Assembly: GCF_003611475.1 (NCBI RefSeq)
Contig: NZ_RAXT01000004.1
Span: forward strand, 1 to 64,000
DNA: 64,000 nucleotides
Origin: Acinetobacter rongchengensis
Lineage (GTDB): Bacteria > Pseudomonadota > Gammaproteobacteria > Pseudomonadales > Moraxellaceae
Reading direction: 5' to 3'
The notes under the pieces were generated by a model that saw only the letters and a list, made by a program, of their open reading frames with translations, had not been told where the DNA came from and did no database searches. Each line of letters starts with the position of its first letter. The stretch's first letter is position 1. Below, in pieces: positions 27,033 to 35,749 of the stretch. The position numbers were made by a program, and so were the translations under genes.

Positions 27033-27655
27033 TAAGCTTGACCTCCAACTAAACCATTTTGTGTAGATGTAGATTCAACTTTTTGAGTTGAAGAATCTTG
27101 TTGTAGCATCGTATCAATCAACAAACCATGAGCATGATCTTGTAAATCATTTGCCAATGTACGGTTAAAACGCACACAAATGTTATAAGCCAATACCGCA
27201 GGAATCGCCACAGCAAGACCTAGACCTGTCATGATCAATGCTTCACCGACAGGCGTAGCAACTTGAGCTAAACCTGCTTGACCACTCTTACCGACAGCAA
27301 CCAATGCATGGAAAATTCCCCATACAGTACCGAATAAACCCACAAATGGAGCAAGAGAAGCAATGGTTCCTAAAACTGAAACACCTTTTTCAGCATTGGC
27401 TTTTTCTACTGAAATTTGACGTAATAAAGCTTGCTCTGCAACAGCCTTACGTTGTTCAAAACCTAATGGCGCAAGCTTAGCTTTAAGCGTATTCATTGCT
27501 TGAGTCAATTGAGCTTTAGCAATTTGCTTGAGTTGGCGAGTGCCTAAAATACGCAAAATGAACACAGTCCAAGTTGCTATAGACATTGCCAATAACACGA
27601 AATACAGTGTTTTACTGACTGCATCAGCATGTTGCCAATAAACTGAAAAGTTCAT
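27032..27655 (-). CDS. exbB: Biopolymer transport protein ExbB
   Basis: 207 residues of the MotA/TolQ/ExbB family: three membrane helices (about 15-35, 95-125 and 135-160), the motif SLAPFVGLFGTVWGI (about 90-104) and PVGEALIMTGLGLAVAIPAV. It forms the pentameric stator of the TonB motor. The start follows AGGAG with normal spacing, 12 bases after tonB. Confidence 0.96.
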   Translation of the reverse strand: MNFSVYWQHADAVSKTLYFVLLAMSIATWTVFILRILGTRQLKQIAKAQLTQAMNTLKAKLAPLGFEQRKAVAEQALLRQISVEKANAEKGVSVLGTIASLAPFVGLFGTVWGIFHALVAVGKSGQAGLAQVATPVGEALIMTGLGLAVAIPAVLAYNICVRFNRTLANDLQDHAHGLLIDTMLQQDSSTQKVESTSTQNGLVGGQA

Positions 27656-27667
27656 GTAGAACTCCTA

Positions 27668-28417
27668 TTATTTTGTAGTCGGTGTTAAATCAAATGGTTG
27701 CTCTGCACTAATTGGATAAGCGACACCATTTTCTTTATAAGGTTTAAATTTTGCATTACGTACTGAATTTGCAACTTTACTGGTCAATTCAGGGCTACAA
27801 CTTGAATTTTTCACACTTGCAGTTGTGACACTTCCCTTCTCATTGGCTTTAATCGAAATAACAACACGACAACTTGCGGTTATTTCACTCGATTTAAAAC
27901 TCAATTTTGGAGATCTGCTCCATTGCACACCTGCGCCACCAATAGAAACACTTTTTGGTGAAGATTGAACAGGCTCAACCGCAGGTTCATTTTTTGGAGC
28001 TGGCTCAGGATCAGGCTTAGCTTGTGTCGTGATCTTGGTCGTCACTGTCGTTGAAACCACAGGTGCAGATTCAGCTTTTACAGTCTTCTCTACAACTTTT
28101 TTGGTTTCAGCTTTTTTAACTTCTACCACTTTTTCCACTTTCTTGGGTGGAGGTAATTCTTTTTCAACAATCTTAACTTGTTTAGGTTTTGGTGGCTCTT
28201 TCGGCTTAGGAAGCTCTTTTGGCGGTGGTGGTTCTTTAATTTTTACAAATTTTACTTTTAATGGTTCTTTTTTAATTTGAGGTAGCTCTGGTGCTTTCAT
28301 TTGACTAACAGCCCAAAGAACACCGACATGACCAATGATCACTGCTAAAATAGCAGCAACAACTTTTTTTTTCATCGGTGGAGGCGTATGAAGTGGTGCC
28401 GTGGAAGAGTGACTCAT
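27668..28417 (-). CDS. tonB: Energy transducer TonB
   Basis: 249 residues. One membrane anchor (about 17-37) has the conserved Ser/His-type face (GHVGVLWAVS). It is followed by a long Pro/Lys/Glu-rich periplasmic spacer (about 45-150: EPPPPKELPKPKEPP and VEKVVEVKK runs) and the C-terminal receptor-binding domain (about 160-249) with CRVVISIKANEKGSV and VRNAKFKPY. It transmits proton-motive energy to receptors such as the two at the left end of the window. First gene of tonB-exbB-exbD, with a Fur-like site about 95 bases upstream. Confidence 0.95.
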   Translation of the reverse strand: MSHSSTAPLHTPPPMKKKVVAAILAVIIGHVGVLWAVSQMKAPELPQIKKEPLKVKFVKIKEPPPPKELPKPKEPPKPKQVKIVEKELPPPKKVEKVVEVKKAETKKVVEKTVKAESAPVVSTTVTTKITTQAKPDPEPAPKNEPAVEPVQSSPKSVSIGGAGVQWSRSPKLSFKSSEITASCRVVISIKANEKGSVTTASVKNSSCSPELTSKVANSVRNAKFKPYKENGVAYPISAEQPFDLTPTTK

Positions 28418-28510
28418 AAGAATCTAAATACCTAAAACTGACTCGAACTACAAAAAAGCATTTTATAGGCCAAGCACGTCGAATAAAACAACTAAAGTGG
28501 CCTAATGATA

Positions 28511-28529
28511 AATGAGAAGTGTTTTCATT
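28511..28529 (-). promoter_or_regulatory. Probable Fur box upstream of tonB
   Basis: AATGAGAAGTGTTTTCATT matches 14 of 18 informative positions of the palindromic Fur consensus and keeps both outer AATGA/TCATT arms. It lies 94 bases before the tonB start. Weaker than the piuA site, but the location and regulon logic support it. Confidence 0.6.
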
Positions 28530-28578
28530 TGCAACTGATTTTTTGTTGCAGTCCATCGATTTTACGAATCAAAATGTA

Positions 28579-28603
28579 AAAAGGATGCTTATCGCATCCT
28601 TTT
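28579..28603 (-). terminator. Terminator after purU
   Basis: Ten-base-pair stem (AAAAGGATGC / GCATCCTTTT) with 5-base loop; on the minus strand it is followed by further T. It is 32 bases beyond the purU stop. Confidence 0.85.
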
Positions 28604-28635
28604 CCTGAATCCTAACATACAATAATTTTCACATA

Positions 28636-29502
28636 TTATTGGAATACAACCGTCTTATTTCCATCGACAATAATACGGTCTTCAAGATGCCACTTCACTG
28701 CTCTTGCTAAAACATTACGCTCTACATCTTGACCAAGCTCACGTAATTGCTCGACGGTGAAATCATGATTCACACGCTCTACATCTTGTTCAATAATAGG
28801 GCCTTGGTCTAAATCAGCAGTCACATAATGCGCTGTAGCACCAATCAACTTCACACCTTTTTCATAGGCTTGCTTATACGGATTTGCGCCAACAAATGCA
28901 GGTAAGAATGAATGATGAATATTGATGATTTTCATTTCCCATTTCTGTACAAATTCTTCATCCAAAATTTGCATATAACGGGCAAGAACCAATAAATCAT
29001 TACCCTGCATCAACTCATCAATCTGAGCATAAGCTTCACGTTTGTTCTCTTTATTTACAGGAACAACATAGAAAGGAATACCGAAGTTTTCAACTGACTC
29101 ACGTAAATCTTCATGATTTGAAACCACTTGAGTAATTTCACAAGGTAAACCACCACGTGAATGACGCCATAACAACTCAAGCAAAGCATGGTCAACTTTA
29201 GAAACTAAAATACCCACTTTTTTAATGTCGCTGACCAAAGCCAAGCGCCAATGCATTGCATAACGCTCAGCAACATTTGTTGCAAAAGTTTGCAACAAAC
29301 TCTCACGGCGTGATTGTAAATGATCCAACTCAAACTCAACACGCATAAAATAACGTCCACCTTGAGCTTCTGTCGCATATTGATCAAGCGCAGTAATATT
29401 TGCGCCTTGATGATACAAAAAGCTCGATACAGCTTGCACAATACCGGGCTTGTCTTCACAAGTAATCAGTAAACGTGCTGTGTTGGCAGTGGTCATGTTC
29501 AT
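28636..29502 (-). CDS. purU: Formyltetrahydrofolate deformylase PurU
   Basis: 288 residues. An N-terminal ACT domain (about 8-85: RLLITCEDKPGIVQAVSSFL) is followed by a formyltransferase-like catalytic domain with KVGILVSK, the HHSFLPAFVGANPYKQA region (catalytic His) and GATAHYVTADLDQGPIIEQD. It hydrolyses 10-formyl-THF to THF and formate, supplying formate to PurT and balancing one-carbon units. It is single-transcribed and ends at a good terminator. Confidence 0.97.
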   Translation of the reverse strand: MNMTTANTARLLITCEDKPGIVQAVSSFLYHQGANITALDQYATEAQGGRYFMRVEFELDHLQSRRESLLQTFATNVAERYAMHWRLALVSDIKKVGILVSKVDHALLELLWRHSRGGLPCEITQVVSNHEDLRESVENFGIPFYVVPVNKENKREAYAQIDELMQGNDLLVLARYMQILDEEFVQKWEMKIINIHHSFLPAFVGANPYKQAYEKGVKLIGATAHYVTADLDQGPIIEQDVERVNHDFTVEQLRELGQDVERNVLARAVKWHLEDRIIVDGNKTVVFQ

Positions 29503-29587
29503 GTTGATGGATATCGCTTATAAGTTAATTTTAAAAACAGCCGAGTATTCTAACGCTTTTTTACCAGCTTTCAATCACCGTTATAAA

Positions 29588-30280
29588 TCAATCTTGATGA
29601 ATGGATGATAAACTGGCAAATAATTCGGAAGAACCAAAGCTTTCTAATAAGCGCTCATAGGTTTCACGACTCTCGCCACGCAAATAAGGACCTTCTAAAA
29701 ACACCATTTGTCTTAAAGCTTGCCAAATCCATTTTTCATCCAAATGATTCGAATCACTCAAATGTCCAGACATATATAAAAAGTTTGTCCAGTTGGTCAG
29801 TACGATCCAAATATTGATAATCAGCGCTTCGATTTCTGAAGGTGTCATCTGCATCAAACCAGCTTCAACAAAAGCATGATAAATCTTTTGTCCTTGCTGC
29901 ATCACCTTACCTGCAAACCGTGGGTAAAGTTTTCTAAAATCTTCGTTATTCTCAACCAAATGATAAACATCACGATGCAAAAAACGGAATTCCCAAAGTT
30001 GACTGCTCAATACTTGGAAATAACGAATTTTGTCATTTGCATTGACTGCACGGTCATCGGGTAATGAGAGCATGTCTAATGTTTCTTTTTGGTACTGCTC
30101 CATCAACTCTTTGATGATTTCTTGTTTATTTCGAAAATGGTAATACAAATTTCCAGGACTGATCCCAAGCTCAGCAGCTATATGGTTTGTCGTTACAGAA
30201 CGTTCACCACGTTCATTAAAAAGTTGCAGACTAATCTGCAAAATTCGATCTTTCGTTTTTGAAGTTTTGGAGCTCGACAT
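29588..30280 (-). CDS. TetR/AcrR family transcriptional regulator
   Basis: 230 residues. The N-terminal helix-turn-helix (about 10-60) has RILQISLQLFNERGERSVT and IAAELGISPGNLYYHFRNK, the standard TetR recognition helix region. The C-terminal ligand-binding domain (about 85-215) is helical and aromatic-rich. It is divergent from an aldehyde dehydrogenase gene, the usual arrangement for a local repressor; the perfect palindrome at 30335-30352 between the starts is the likely operator. Ligand unknown; a fatty or aromatic aldehyde or acyl-CoA would fit the neighbour. Confidence 0.93.
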   Translation of the reverse strand: MSSSKTSKTKDRILQISLQLFNERGERSVTTNHIAAELGISPGNLYYHFRNKQEIIKELMEQYQKETLDMLSLPDDRAVNANDKIRYFQVLSSQLWEFRFLHRDVYHLVENNEDFRKLYPRFAGKVMQQGQKIYHAFVEAGLMQMTPSEIEALIINIWIVLTNWTNFLYMSGHLSDSNHLDEKWIWQALRQMVFLEGPYLRGESRETYERLLESFGSSELFASLSSIHQD

Positions 30281-30334
30281 CCTATTACCATTCTTAACCG
30301 TTAGCGCAAGCTAAACATAAAGTGACTTGACTAT

Positions 30335-30352
30335 TTAGAGTATTTACTCTAA
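30335..30352. promoter_or_regulatory. Palindromic operator between TetR and ALDH genes
   Basis: TTAGAGTATTTACTCTAA is a perfect 8-2-8 inverted repeat. It overlaps the downstream side of a -35-like TTGACT (30327-30332), so a bound TetR dimer would block transcription of the dehydrogenase and possibly of its own gene. Confidence 0.7.
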
Positions 30353-30393
30353 AAAATATATTATATTAACCTAATTCGTAAATGGTGCTTGTC

Positions 30394-31842
30394 ATGAACA
30401 GTCATACAAAAACAAATTCAATGACTCCCTTTTCCCCTGAAATTCAACATATGCATGATGTTCTTCAACAACAAAAAGCGGCATATCAACGTTATCCTAT
30501 GCCGACCGCAAAGGAGCGTATAGAACGCTTAGCTCGTTTGAAGAAAGTTCTGGTTAAGTATCAAGATCAATTTGCAGAAGCAATTAATCAAGATTACGGT
30601 AACCGTTCGTACAGTGAGTCAAAAATCGGTGAGTTACTTACATGTTTAGAGCAAATTAAATATTATAGCAAGCATTTAACCGCTTGGATGAAACCATCTA
30701 AACGTCACGTTTCTATGTTACACCAACCTGCTAAAGCATGGGTACAATACCAACCTTTGGGTGTGATTGGAATTATTGCACCTTGGAACTATCCTTTACT
30801 ACTCTCGGTTGGACCTTTAATTTGTGCCTTGGCGGCAGGAAATCATGCCATGATCAAGATTTCAAGTGCATCCACAAATTTTGGTCTTGTCTTAGAAAAT
30901 GCTATATCTGAAGCTTTCCCGCAAGAATTAGTCACGGTCATCAATGGTGGAGGACAAATCTCGGATGAGTTCAGTCATTTAGCTTTTGATAAAATCATTT
31001 TTACAGGTTCAAGTAACGTTGGTAAAACCGTGATGGCAGCGGCGTCAGAAAACCTTGTTCCTGTGATTTTAGAATTAGGTGGCAAATCTCCTGTTATCGT
31101 TCATCCATCCAGTGATATGAAAGTCGTCGCAGAACGCATTGCTTTTGGTAAATTATGGAATGCAGGGCAAACCTGTGTTGCACCAGACTATATCTTCTTA
31201 CCGAAAGGCAAAACTGCAGAATTCATTGACAACTTTAAACAAGTTGCGACAGAAATGTATCCGAGCTTGCGTGACAATCAGGACTACACTTCGATCATTA
31301 ATGATAAACAATACAAACGTATTCAAAATTATTTAGAAGATGCTCGTCAACAAGGCGCTCAACTGATTGAATTGAATCCTAAGAATGAAGATTTAGCGCC
31401 AGTACGCAAAATTGCACCTACATTTGTAACAGGTGTATTGCCGACCATGGAAATCATGAAGAATGAGATCTTTGGTCCAATCCTTCCGATCATGGAATAT
31501 GATCAAATCGACGACGTTATTGACTTTATTAATAGCAGACCTCGTCCACTTGCATTATACTACTTCGACTTTGACGATGCTCGTGCAGAGTATGTTGCTC
31601 AACGTACACATTCTGGGCACTTTGGTCAAAATGCAGTAGTGACCCATGTTGCACAAGATGACCTGCCGTTTGGTGGCGTTGGTGCATCAGGAATGGGCAA
31701 ATATCACGGTCCGGAAGGTTTCTTCAGTTTATCGCATGAGCGTTCAATGATGTCTATTCCTAAGCTTTTTAGCTTAAAATTCATCTTGCCACCATACGAT
31801 AAACCATTAAATAAAATTTTAGAGAAAGCCTTTCTCCGTTAA
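30394..31842 (+). CDS. NAD(P)-dependent aldehyde dehydrogenase (coniferyl-type)
   Basis: 482 residues from ATG 30394; ATG 30382 in the same frame is an alternative. ALDH superfamily motifs are clear: GVIGIIAPWNYP (catalytic Asn), FTGSSNVGK (cofactor loop), ELGGKSPV with the general-base Glu, and GQTCVAPDY with the nucleophilic Cys. The C-terminus has a hydrophobic ...LKFILPPYDK tail. The best match by pattern is the coniferyl/long-chain aldehyde dehydrogenase group, which oxidises aldehydes to acids. It is divergently paired with a TetR regulator and probably induced by aldehydes or their precursors. The exact substrate is inferred. Confidence 0.93.
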   Translation: MNSHTKTNSMTPFSPEIQHMHDVLQQQKAAYQRYPMPTAKERIERLARLKKVLVKYQDQFAEAINQDYGNRSYSESKIGELLTCLEQIKYYSKHLTAWMKPSKRHVSMLHQPAKAWVQYQPLGVIGIIAPWNYPLLLSVGPLICALAAGNHAMIKISSASTNFGLVLENAISEAFPQELVTVINGGGQISDEFSHLAFDKIIFTGSSNVGKTVMAAASENLVPVILELGGKSPVIVHPSSDMKVVAERIAFGKLWNAGQTCVAPDYIFLPKGKTAEFIDNFKQVATEMYPSLRDNQDYTSIINDKQYKRIQNYLEDARQQGAQLIELNPKNEDLAPVRKIAPTFVTGVLPTMEIMKNEIFGPILPIMEYDQIDDVIDFINSRPRPLALYYFDFDDARAEYVAQRTHSGHFGQNAVVTHVAQDDLPFGGVGASGMGKYHGPEGFFSLSHERSMMSIPKLFSLKFILPPYDKPLNKILEKAFLR

Positions 31843-31851
31843 CTGATCAAG

Positions 31852-31877
31852 GCATGAGCTATTGAGATAACTCATGC
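31852..31877. other. GCATGAG/CTCATGC inverted repeat after ALDH gene
   Basis: Seven-base perfect arms, extended by TAT/ATA across one mismatch, ten bases beyond the dehydrogenase stop. No long T run follows directly; it precedes the real terminator at 31891. Confidence 0.5.
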
Positions 31878-31890
31878 TACGTTTTTGTCG

Positions 31891-31918
31891 ATTCCGCTTG
31901 TCTTTTAAGCGGAATTTT
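31891..31918 (+). terminator. Terminator between ALDH gene and rpmB
   Basis: Nine-base-pair stem (ATTCCGCTT / AAGCGGAAT) with 7-base loop and following T residues. Confidence 0.85.
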
Positions 31919-32007
31919 GATATAAAACGCCCCTTGAATGAATTCAATCCGTTTTATTTTGACTGGCCATACAGATTTGCTGTTGGCTAAATCAATGGAG
32001 TTACACC

Positions 32008-32244
32008 ATGTCTAAGGTTTGCCAAGTTACCGGCAAGCGTCCAGTCGTTGGTAACAACGTCTCACACGCCAACAACAAAACTAAGCGCCGGTTCGAGCCG
32101 AACCTGCATCACCACCGTTTCTGGTTAGAAAGCGAAAAACGTTTCGTACGTCTTCGTTTAACCACTAAAGGTATGCGTATTATCGACAAATTGGGCATTG
32201 AAAAGGTTGTTGCTGACCTACGTGCTCAAGGTCAAAAGATCTAA
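32008..32244 (+). CDS. rpmB: Large ribosomal subunit protein bL28
   Basis: 78 residues of the normal length, beginning [21 protein letters not shown], with the basic middle [17 protein letters not shown]. It binds 23S rRNA in the 50S subunit. GGAG precedes the start. Followed after 12 bases by rpmG, the conserved rpmBG operon. Confidence 0.98.
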
Positions 32245-32256
32245 GGAGTCTGAACC

Positions 32257-32412
32257 ATGCGTGATAAAATTCGCCTAGTTTCTACTGCTGGTACAGGTTA
32301 TTTCTATACCACAACTAAGAACAAACGTACTATGCCGGAAAAAATGGAAATCAAAAAGTTTGATCCAAAAATCCGTCAACACGTAATTTTCAAAGAAGCT
32401 AAAATTAAATAA
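32257..32412 (+). CDS. rpmG: Large ribosomal subunit protein bL33
   Basis: 51 residues ([20 protein letters not shown] and onward to KEAKIK), the normal length for bL33. It has no Cys pairs, so it is the zinc-independent form. The start at 32257 follows TAAGGAG with good spacing, 12 bases after rpmB. It ends shortly before a strong terminator. Confidence 0.97.
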   Translation: MRDKIRLVSTAGTGYFYTTTKNKRTMPEKMEIKKFDPKIRQHVIFKEAKIK

Positions 32413-32432
32413 TTTCAGCTTTCTTAAAAAAT

Positions 32433-32458
32433 ACGACCCATTTGGGTCGTTTTTTTTG
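32433..32458 (+). terminator. Rho-independent terminator after rpmBG
   Basis: ACGACCC / GGGTCGT stem (32433-32439, 32444-32450), ATTT loop, eight T. Confidence 0.95.
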
Positions 32459-32561
32459 CCTTTTTTTTACTCAAGTTGTTAAAATTCTCAATATTTTCTT
32501 TTGGCACTGTTTGTGCTTTTAGTCATTTTATTAATTCCTCCAAATTTTTAAGGAGTGTTTA

Positions 32562-34280
32562 GTGCCTCATGATGTAGATTTGATCATTTTACTTGCAGTT
32601 GGTTTTGGTATCGCGCTTATTTTTGGCTATATCGCTGCACGGCTACGTCTCCCCCCTTTGATTGGATATTTAATTGCAGGAATCATCATCAGTCCAAACA
32701 CGCCCGGGATTGTTGCAGATATAACACTCGCCAATCAGCTTGCTGAGTTAGGCGTCATGTTCCTGATGTTCGGTGTAGGGATGCATTTTTCTCTAAATGA
32801 TTTAATGCAAGTCCGTCGAATTGCTTTACCGGGGGCAATCCTACAAATCGCAGTCGCAACACTACTGGGTATGGCAGTATCATTGTTTTGGGGTTGGAGC
32901 TTTGGTTCAGCCTTAGTATTCGGTTTGAGCTTGTCATGTGCCAGTACAGTGGTTTTACTCAAGGCTTTGGGAGATAAAGGTCTACTCAGTTCAGTGAACG
33001 GTAAAATTGCGGTCGGCTGGCTTTTGGTTGAAGACTTGGTCATGGTTTTGGTCCTCGTTCTTTTGCCTGCAACTGCAGTACTTTTGGGTGGACACCCAAT
33101 TTCAGGACATGAATCAAATCAAAATATTTGGTTAACACTTGGCATTACACTCTTAAAAGTGACTGGTTTTATTGCCTTCATGCTGATTATTGGCAAACGT
33201 TTAGTGCCTATGATCATGCAGTATGTCGCTCGTTTAGGTTCTAGAGAGCTTTTCACTTTAACGGTCGTTGCAGCAGCAGTCTCGATTGCCTATGGCTCAT
33301 ATGCGATTTTTGGCGTTTCTATGGCACTCGGCGCCTTCTTTGCAGGTATGGTGGTGAAAGAATCAGACTTCAGTCATCGTGCTGAAGAAGAGACTTTGCC
33401 GTTAAGAGAAGTTTTTTCAATCCTATTCTTTATTTCAGTGGGGATGCTGTTCGACCCTAGAATTATTGTTGAACAACCTTTACATATTCTTGCTGTTATC
33501 GCCATTATCATGATTGGTAAAACGATTGCCGCTATGGCTTTGGTTTTATTTTTCCGTTATCCCATCAATACAGCGCTAACGGTAGGCGCAAGTTTGGCTC
33601 AAATTGGTGAGTTCTCATTTATTTTAGCAACGCTAGGTCTATCACTCGGTTTACTGAGCTCTGAAGCACAGAATCTGATTTTAGCAGGTGCTTTGTTCTC
33701 GATTACACTGAATTCATTCCTATTTTCAGCGATTGAACCTGTACAAAACTGGATTCGTGAACGCTCTCATTTGGCCCGCTTACTTGAGCGCAGTGGTGAC
33801 CCATTGGCAATGCTTCCAGATGAAGTTGATCAAGATTATTTACGGGATCAAGTGGTTATTGTTGGATATGGTGAAGTCGGACGTCGTATTACCAAGACCT
33901 TAATGCAAAATGGTATTAAAGTTGTGATCGCTGAAGAAAACCGTGAAATCGTTGAAAAACTACGTGAAAAAGAAGTTGCCGCTGTTTCTGGTCGTGCAAC
34001 TGAGCCAAGTGTGCTGATTCAGGCGCATATTCAACATGCACGCTTACTGATTATCTCACCGATGGATATTTTAGATATTCATAAAATTGTAGATACAGCA
34101 AAACTGCTAAATCCACAAATTCAAGTCTTGGTGTGTGCTGAAAATAAAGAAGAAGCGGAAATCATTCGGGCAGAAGCGATTGGTGATGTTTATTACGCAA
34201 AAGAGGAAATGGCGAAAAATATGAGTCATCATATTTTAAATCAGATCCAGCTTGCACATCAGCATGGTTCAAATCACTGA
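32562..34280 (+). CDS. ybaL: YbaL-type monovalent cation:proton antiporter (CPA2)
   Basis: 572 residues starting with GTG 32562 after AAGGAG. The first ~390 residues form 12 or so membrane helices of the Na+/H+ exchanger fold; conserved bits include LRLPPLIGYLIAGIIISP, LAELGVMFLMFGVGMHF and GWLLVEDLVMV with the ion-site acids. An RCK/TrkA-N domain (about 420-545) starts at QVVIVGYGEVGRRI, a nucleotide-binding Rossmann motif that likely gates transport. The family covers KefB/KefC and YbaL/RosB. The substrate is inferred to be K+ with counter-transport of H+. Single gene with its own terminator. Confidence 0.93.
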   Translation: MPHDVDLIILLAVGFGIALIFGYIAARLRLPPLIGYLIAGIIISPNTPGIVADITLANQLAELGVMFLMFGVGMHFSLNDLMQVRRIALPGAILQIAVATLLGMAVSLFWGWSFGSALVFGLSLSCASTVVLLKALGDKGLLSSVNGKIAVGWLLVEDLVMVLVLVLLPATAVLLGGHPISGHESNQNIWLTLGITLLKVTGFIAFMLIIGKRLVPMIMQYVARLGSRELFTLTVVAAAVSIAYGSYAIFGVSMALGAFFAGMVVKESDFSHRAEEETLPLREVFSILFFISVGMLFDPRIIVEQPLHILAVIAIIMIGKTIAAMALVLFFRYPINTALTVGASLAQIGEFSFILATLGLSLGLLSSEAQNLILAGALFSITLNSFLFSAIEPVQNWIRERSHLARLLERSGDPLAMLPDEVDQDYLRDQVVIVGYGEVGRRITKTLMQNGIKVVIAEENREIVEKLREKEVAAVSGRATEPSVLIQAHIQHARLLIISPMDILDIHKIVDTAKLLNPQIQVLVCAENKEEAEIIRAEAIGDVYYAKEEMAKNMSHHILNQIQLAHQHGSNH

Positions 34281-34301
34281 TCAGTACAAGTCGTAAAAAC
34301 C

Positions 34302-34333
34302 AAAAACGCACTCTTGAGTGCGTTTCGTTTTAT
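34302..34333. terminator. Terminator between ybaL and minus-strand gene
   Basis: Ten-base arms AAACGCACTC (34304-34313) and GAGTGCGTTT (34316-34325) with a 2-base centre, A run left and T-rich right; suitable for both convergent genes. Confidence 0.8.
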
Positions 34334-34363
34334 TTATTTTATTAATTTTAACATGAGTTTGTA

Positions 34364-34642
34364 TTAGCTCAGAAATTGCGGTTGTTCATCTACAACTTCC
34401 GCATGCCACTCATTGGATTGTTTCTCAAGCAAGCCAAATAATGCAGCTTGAATCATCTGTTGAGCAATCATTGGTGTCTGATCACCAAGCAAGGCTTTCA
34501 CTTCTTCATTAAACTGAATCGTGACTAAAGGCTCTTTTTCAGAACCAGCATTGCGTAGAGCCAACTCCCCGCTTTCAAGTTGAACCAACTCTAAAATTGC
34601 TTCTTGATTCCCAAATAACTCTTTTAACTGTTCAATAGACAT
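34364..34642 (-). CDS. Uncharacterised 92-residue protein
   Basis: Starts at ATG 34642 (MSIEQLKELFG), directly preceded by GGAGGA; the open frame continues 42 bases upstream, but the ribosome site decides for this start. The protein is acidic with no Cys, signal or membrane helix, predicted as mainly helical (IAQQMIQAALFGLLEKQS). I recognise no domain. Ends FLS. Its good ribosome site, codon use and placement between well-defined genes support it as coding. Confidence 0.75.
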   Translation of the reverse strand: MSIEQLKELFGNQEAILELVQLESGELALRNAGSEKEPLVTIQFNEEVKALLGDQTPMIAQQMIQAALFGLLEKQSNEWHAEVVDEQPQFLS

Positions 34643-34751
34643 AAAATCCTCCATGCTCAACATGGGGCAAAATGCCGAATGCATTTTGCATCTTGTAGAT
34701 ATTGTATATAGTCATTTAAATCAAAATTTCAAGTAAAACCAATCAAAAAGA

Positions 34752-35255
34752 TCAGAATTCAACCATTTCGTTACGAAAACCATCTATAAGCTGAGTCAAA
34801 TCACGATGCCATTCTCTTAAAATTTTAGTATCAGGCAACCATGCTTGTGGCGTTTGCGTAACTTTGATAATCAAATTTGAAGAGGTTTCATCTTCAGGCT
34901 CTGGCGCATTCGGTTCTGGCGCATACTGACAAAAACGATAAGCACGTTTAAGTTCTGCAATAAAGCCATCTTTGGCTAACTTTTGCATCACTGAGACTTC
35001 TGGCGAAACTTGTCCTTTTGCAGCCATATTTTCTTCAATTGATTTGAGTGTCGGTGCAAAATCATTTAAACGGTAATAACGTACCAATTCTTGTAAAAAA
35101 GCTAACACACCACCATGTAAATGAAACACAGCTGCCTCACGATATGCCTGCGCTTGTTGAATATTTTCAGACTGCTCTGCTTGCCCACATGCAAGGCGTG
35201 CAAAATAAAGCTTTTGATTGGTACGGTCTGCATGAAAGCGAGCTACACGTGACAT
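34752..35255 (-). CDS. DUF6586-type protein
   Basis: 167 residues, mostly helical, starting MSRVARFHADRTNQKLYFARL. The conserved pattern of Arg and His in the first helices (A-Y-R-E-A-A-V-F-H-L-H-G-G-V-L-A-F-L-Q-E-L) and the L-x-x-W-H-R-D-L-T-Q-L-I-D-x-F-R-N-E-M ending fit a family known from pseudomonads and Acinetobacter as DUF6586. No function is established. It has no signal or membrane segments. The family name is from memory and moderately sure; coding is well supported. Confidence 0.75.
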   Translation of the reverse strand: MSRVARFHADRTNQKLYFARLACGQAEQSENIQQAQAYREAAVFHLHGGVLAFLQELVRYYRLNDFAPTLKSIEENMAAKGQVSPEVSVMQKLAKDGFIAELKRAYRFCQYAPEPNAPEPEDETSSNLIIKVTQTPQAWLPDTKILREWHRDLTQLIDGFRNEMVEF

Positions 35256-35339
35256 GAAAGTTCCCTAAGATTTTGGCATCGATTACATGCTTAGCTTAAT
35301 CTTTATTTCACTAAAATCACAATCAATTTTCTTCAAGAT

Positions 35340-35732
35340 CTACATCAACGACGTAAATTTTTCTGTTTGCAGGAACTTCAATACATTTTCTATTGGACGA
35401 ACATTGCTGATCTCCCATACCCAATAACCATCTTCCCGATACGAAGCTGCAGCCAATTCCAATTCATTTTCTGTCCAAAAAAGATGTATGGCTTCAATAT
35501 CAACAATAACGACCGCTCCTCCAATTTCCTCATCTTCATCTTGAATTAAATCATTTTTATTTTCAATAATTAGCAAATCTTTAAGCGGTAATGACTTTGG
35601 CTGCCATAAACGAATTTTTAGTTTCTTTTTACCTATTGAAATTCGTTGTCCAACAGGAGCAACTATCGATAAAGCTTGATCGCTTTTTTCATTTTTTATC
35701 CAATAAAAAGGAGCAATTTCTGCTCCCTTCAA
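35340..35732 (-). CDS. ASCH-like domain protein with unclear start
   Basis: Up to 130 residues. The order of the pattern K-I-R-L-W-Q-P-K-S-L-P-L-K-D, GGAVVIVDIEAIHLF and G-Y-W-V-W-E-I-S-N-V-R-P-I resembles the ASCH domain, a PUA-like beta-barrel thought to bind RNA. The frame has no ATG or GTG: the only usual initiator is TTG at 35732, with TGA immediately before it and no ribosome site. Downstream, AAGGGAG stands five bases before an in-frame ATT (35717-35715). The first 25 bases also form the terminator hairpin of the upstream RRM gene. Either a rare start codon is used or the gene has lost its start. Confidence 0.6.
   Translation of the reverse strand: MKGAEIAPFYWIKNEKSDQALSIVAPVGQRISIGKKKLKIRLWQPKSLPLKDLLIIENKNDLIQDEDEEIGGAVVIVDIEAIHLFWTENELELAAASYREDGYWVWEISNVRPIENVLKFLQTEKFTSLM
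35705..35726 (-). terminator. Terminator after the RRM-protein gene
   Basis: On the minus strand GGAGCA, a 5-base loop and TGCTCC followed by five T. It lies just after the RRM stop codon and inside the first codons of the ASCH-like ORF. Confidence 0.75.
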
Positions 35733-35749
35733 TCATTAACACAACAGGA

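Noticed and set aside
28029..28280. 83-codon Gly/Phe/Thr-rich ORF opposite tonB
   Set aside because: It is the antisense of the Pro/Lys/Glu-rich spacer of TonB, whose biased codons keep the other strand open.
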